This document shows, piece by piece, positions 45,798 to 45,800 of a stretch of 45,800 bases of DNA. The notes under the pieces are model-generated. The model had not been told where the DNA came from. It did not search any database and saw only the letters and a list, made by a program, of their open reading frames with translations. The stretch is from Chloroflexota bacterium (lineage in GTDB: Bacteria > Chloroflexota > Limnocylindria > Limnocylindrales > CSP1-4). The stretch spans positions 1-45,800 of the forward strand of contig JACQEG010000111.1 of NCBI GenBank assembly GCA_016200665.1, given 5' to 3'. Each line of letters begins with the position of its first letter. Within the stretch, counting starts at the first letter, position 1. The translations under genes and the position numbers were made by a program.

Positions 45798-45800
45798 TCC

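Noticed and set aside
1-45800. CRISPR arrays, rRNA and tRNA genes, transposase or integrase genes
   Set aside because: Looked for regularly spaced repeats, conserved rRNA/tRNA motifs and DDE/recombinase protein motifs in all listed ORFs; none recognised.

Overview
High-GC bacterial chromosome segment, 45.8 kb. Gene content resembles Chloroflexota (Limnocylindria-like) or actinobacterial-like lineages; this taxonomy is inferred from gene content only. Most of the window is ordinary, tightly packed chromosome: NUDIX, purE and a GrpB-PurK fusion; a Dpp/Opp-type ABC transporter without ATPase genes; DUF1028; PlsC; MMPL; an ABC-2 exporter; a two-component system; ECF sigma/anti-sigma; nucleoside hydrolase plus an ECF-type vitamin/nucleobase transporter; UspA; an rrf2-sufC-sufS-sufU-(rhodanese-E1)-JAMM operon; EamA; VapBC; cyclase-STAND; DUF885; DDN-like; esterase; MTHFR-like; and an MttB-family protein. 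The most unusual part is about 30.55-34.49 kb. This 3.94 kb compositionally distinct block is bounded by a 32-nt imperfect inverted repeat (28/32 identical) and flanked by a near-perfect 10-nt direct repeat. It carries a Cys-rich secreted protein followed by an ABC ATPase/permease pair, a Clp-N-like ORF butted against a truncated trypsin-like protease, and a small membrane protein, with no recognisable transposase. Other notable signals are a SUF operon lacking sufB/sufD, a palindrome and promoter at the rrf2 5' end that conflict with the apparent start codon, a JAMM/E1/rhodanese cassette without a ubiquitin-like partner, and a hairpin-rich spacer between the mttB-like and metF-like genes. All calls are from reading the sequence and supplied translations; no database searches or calculations were run.
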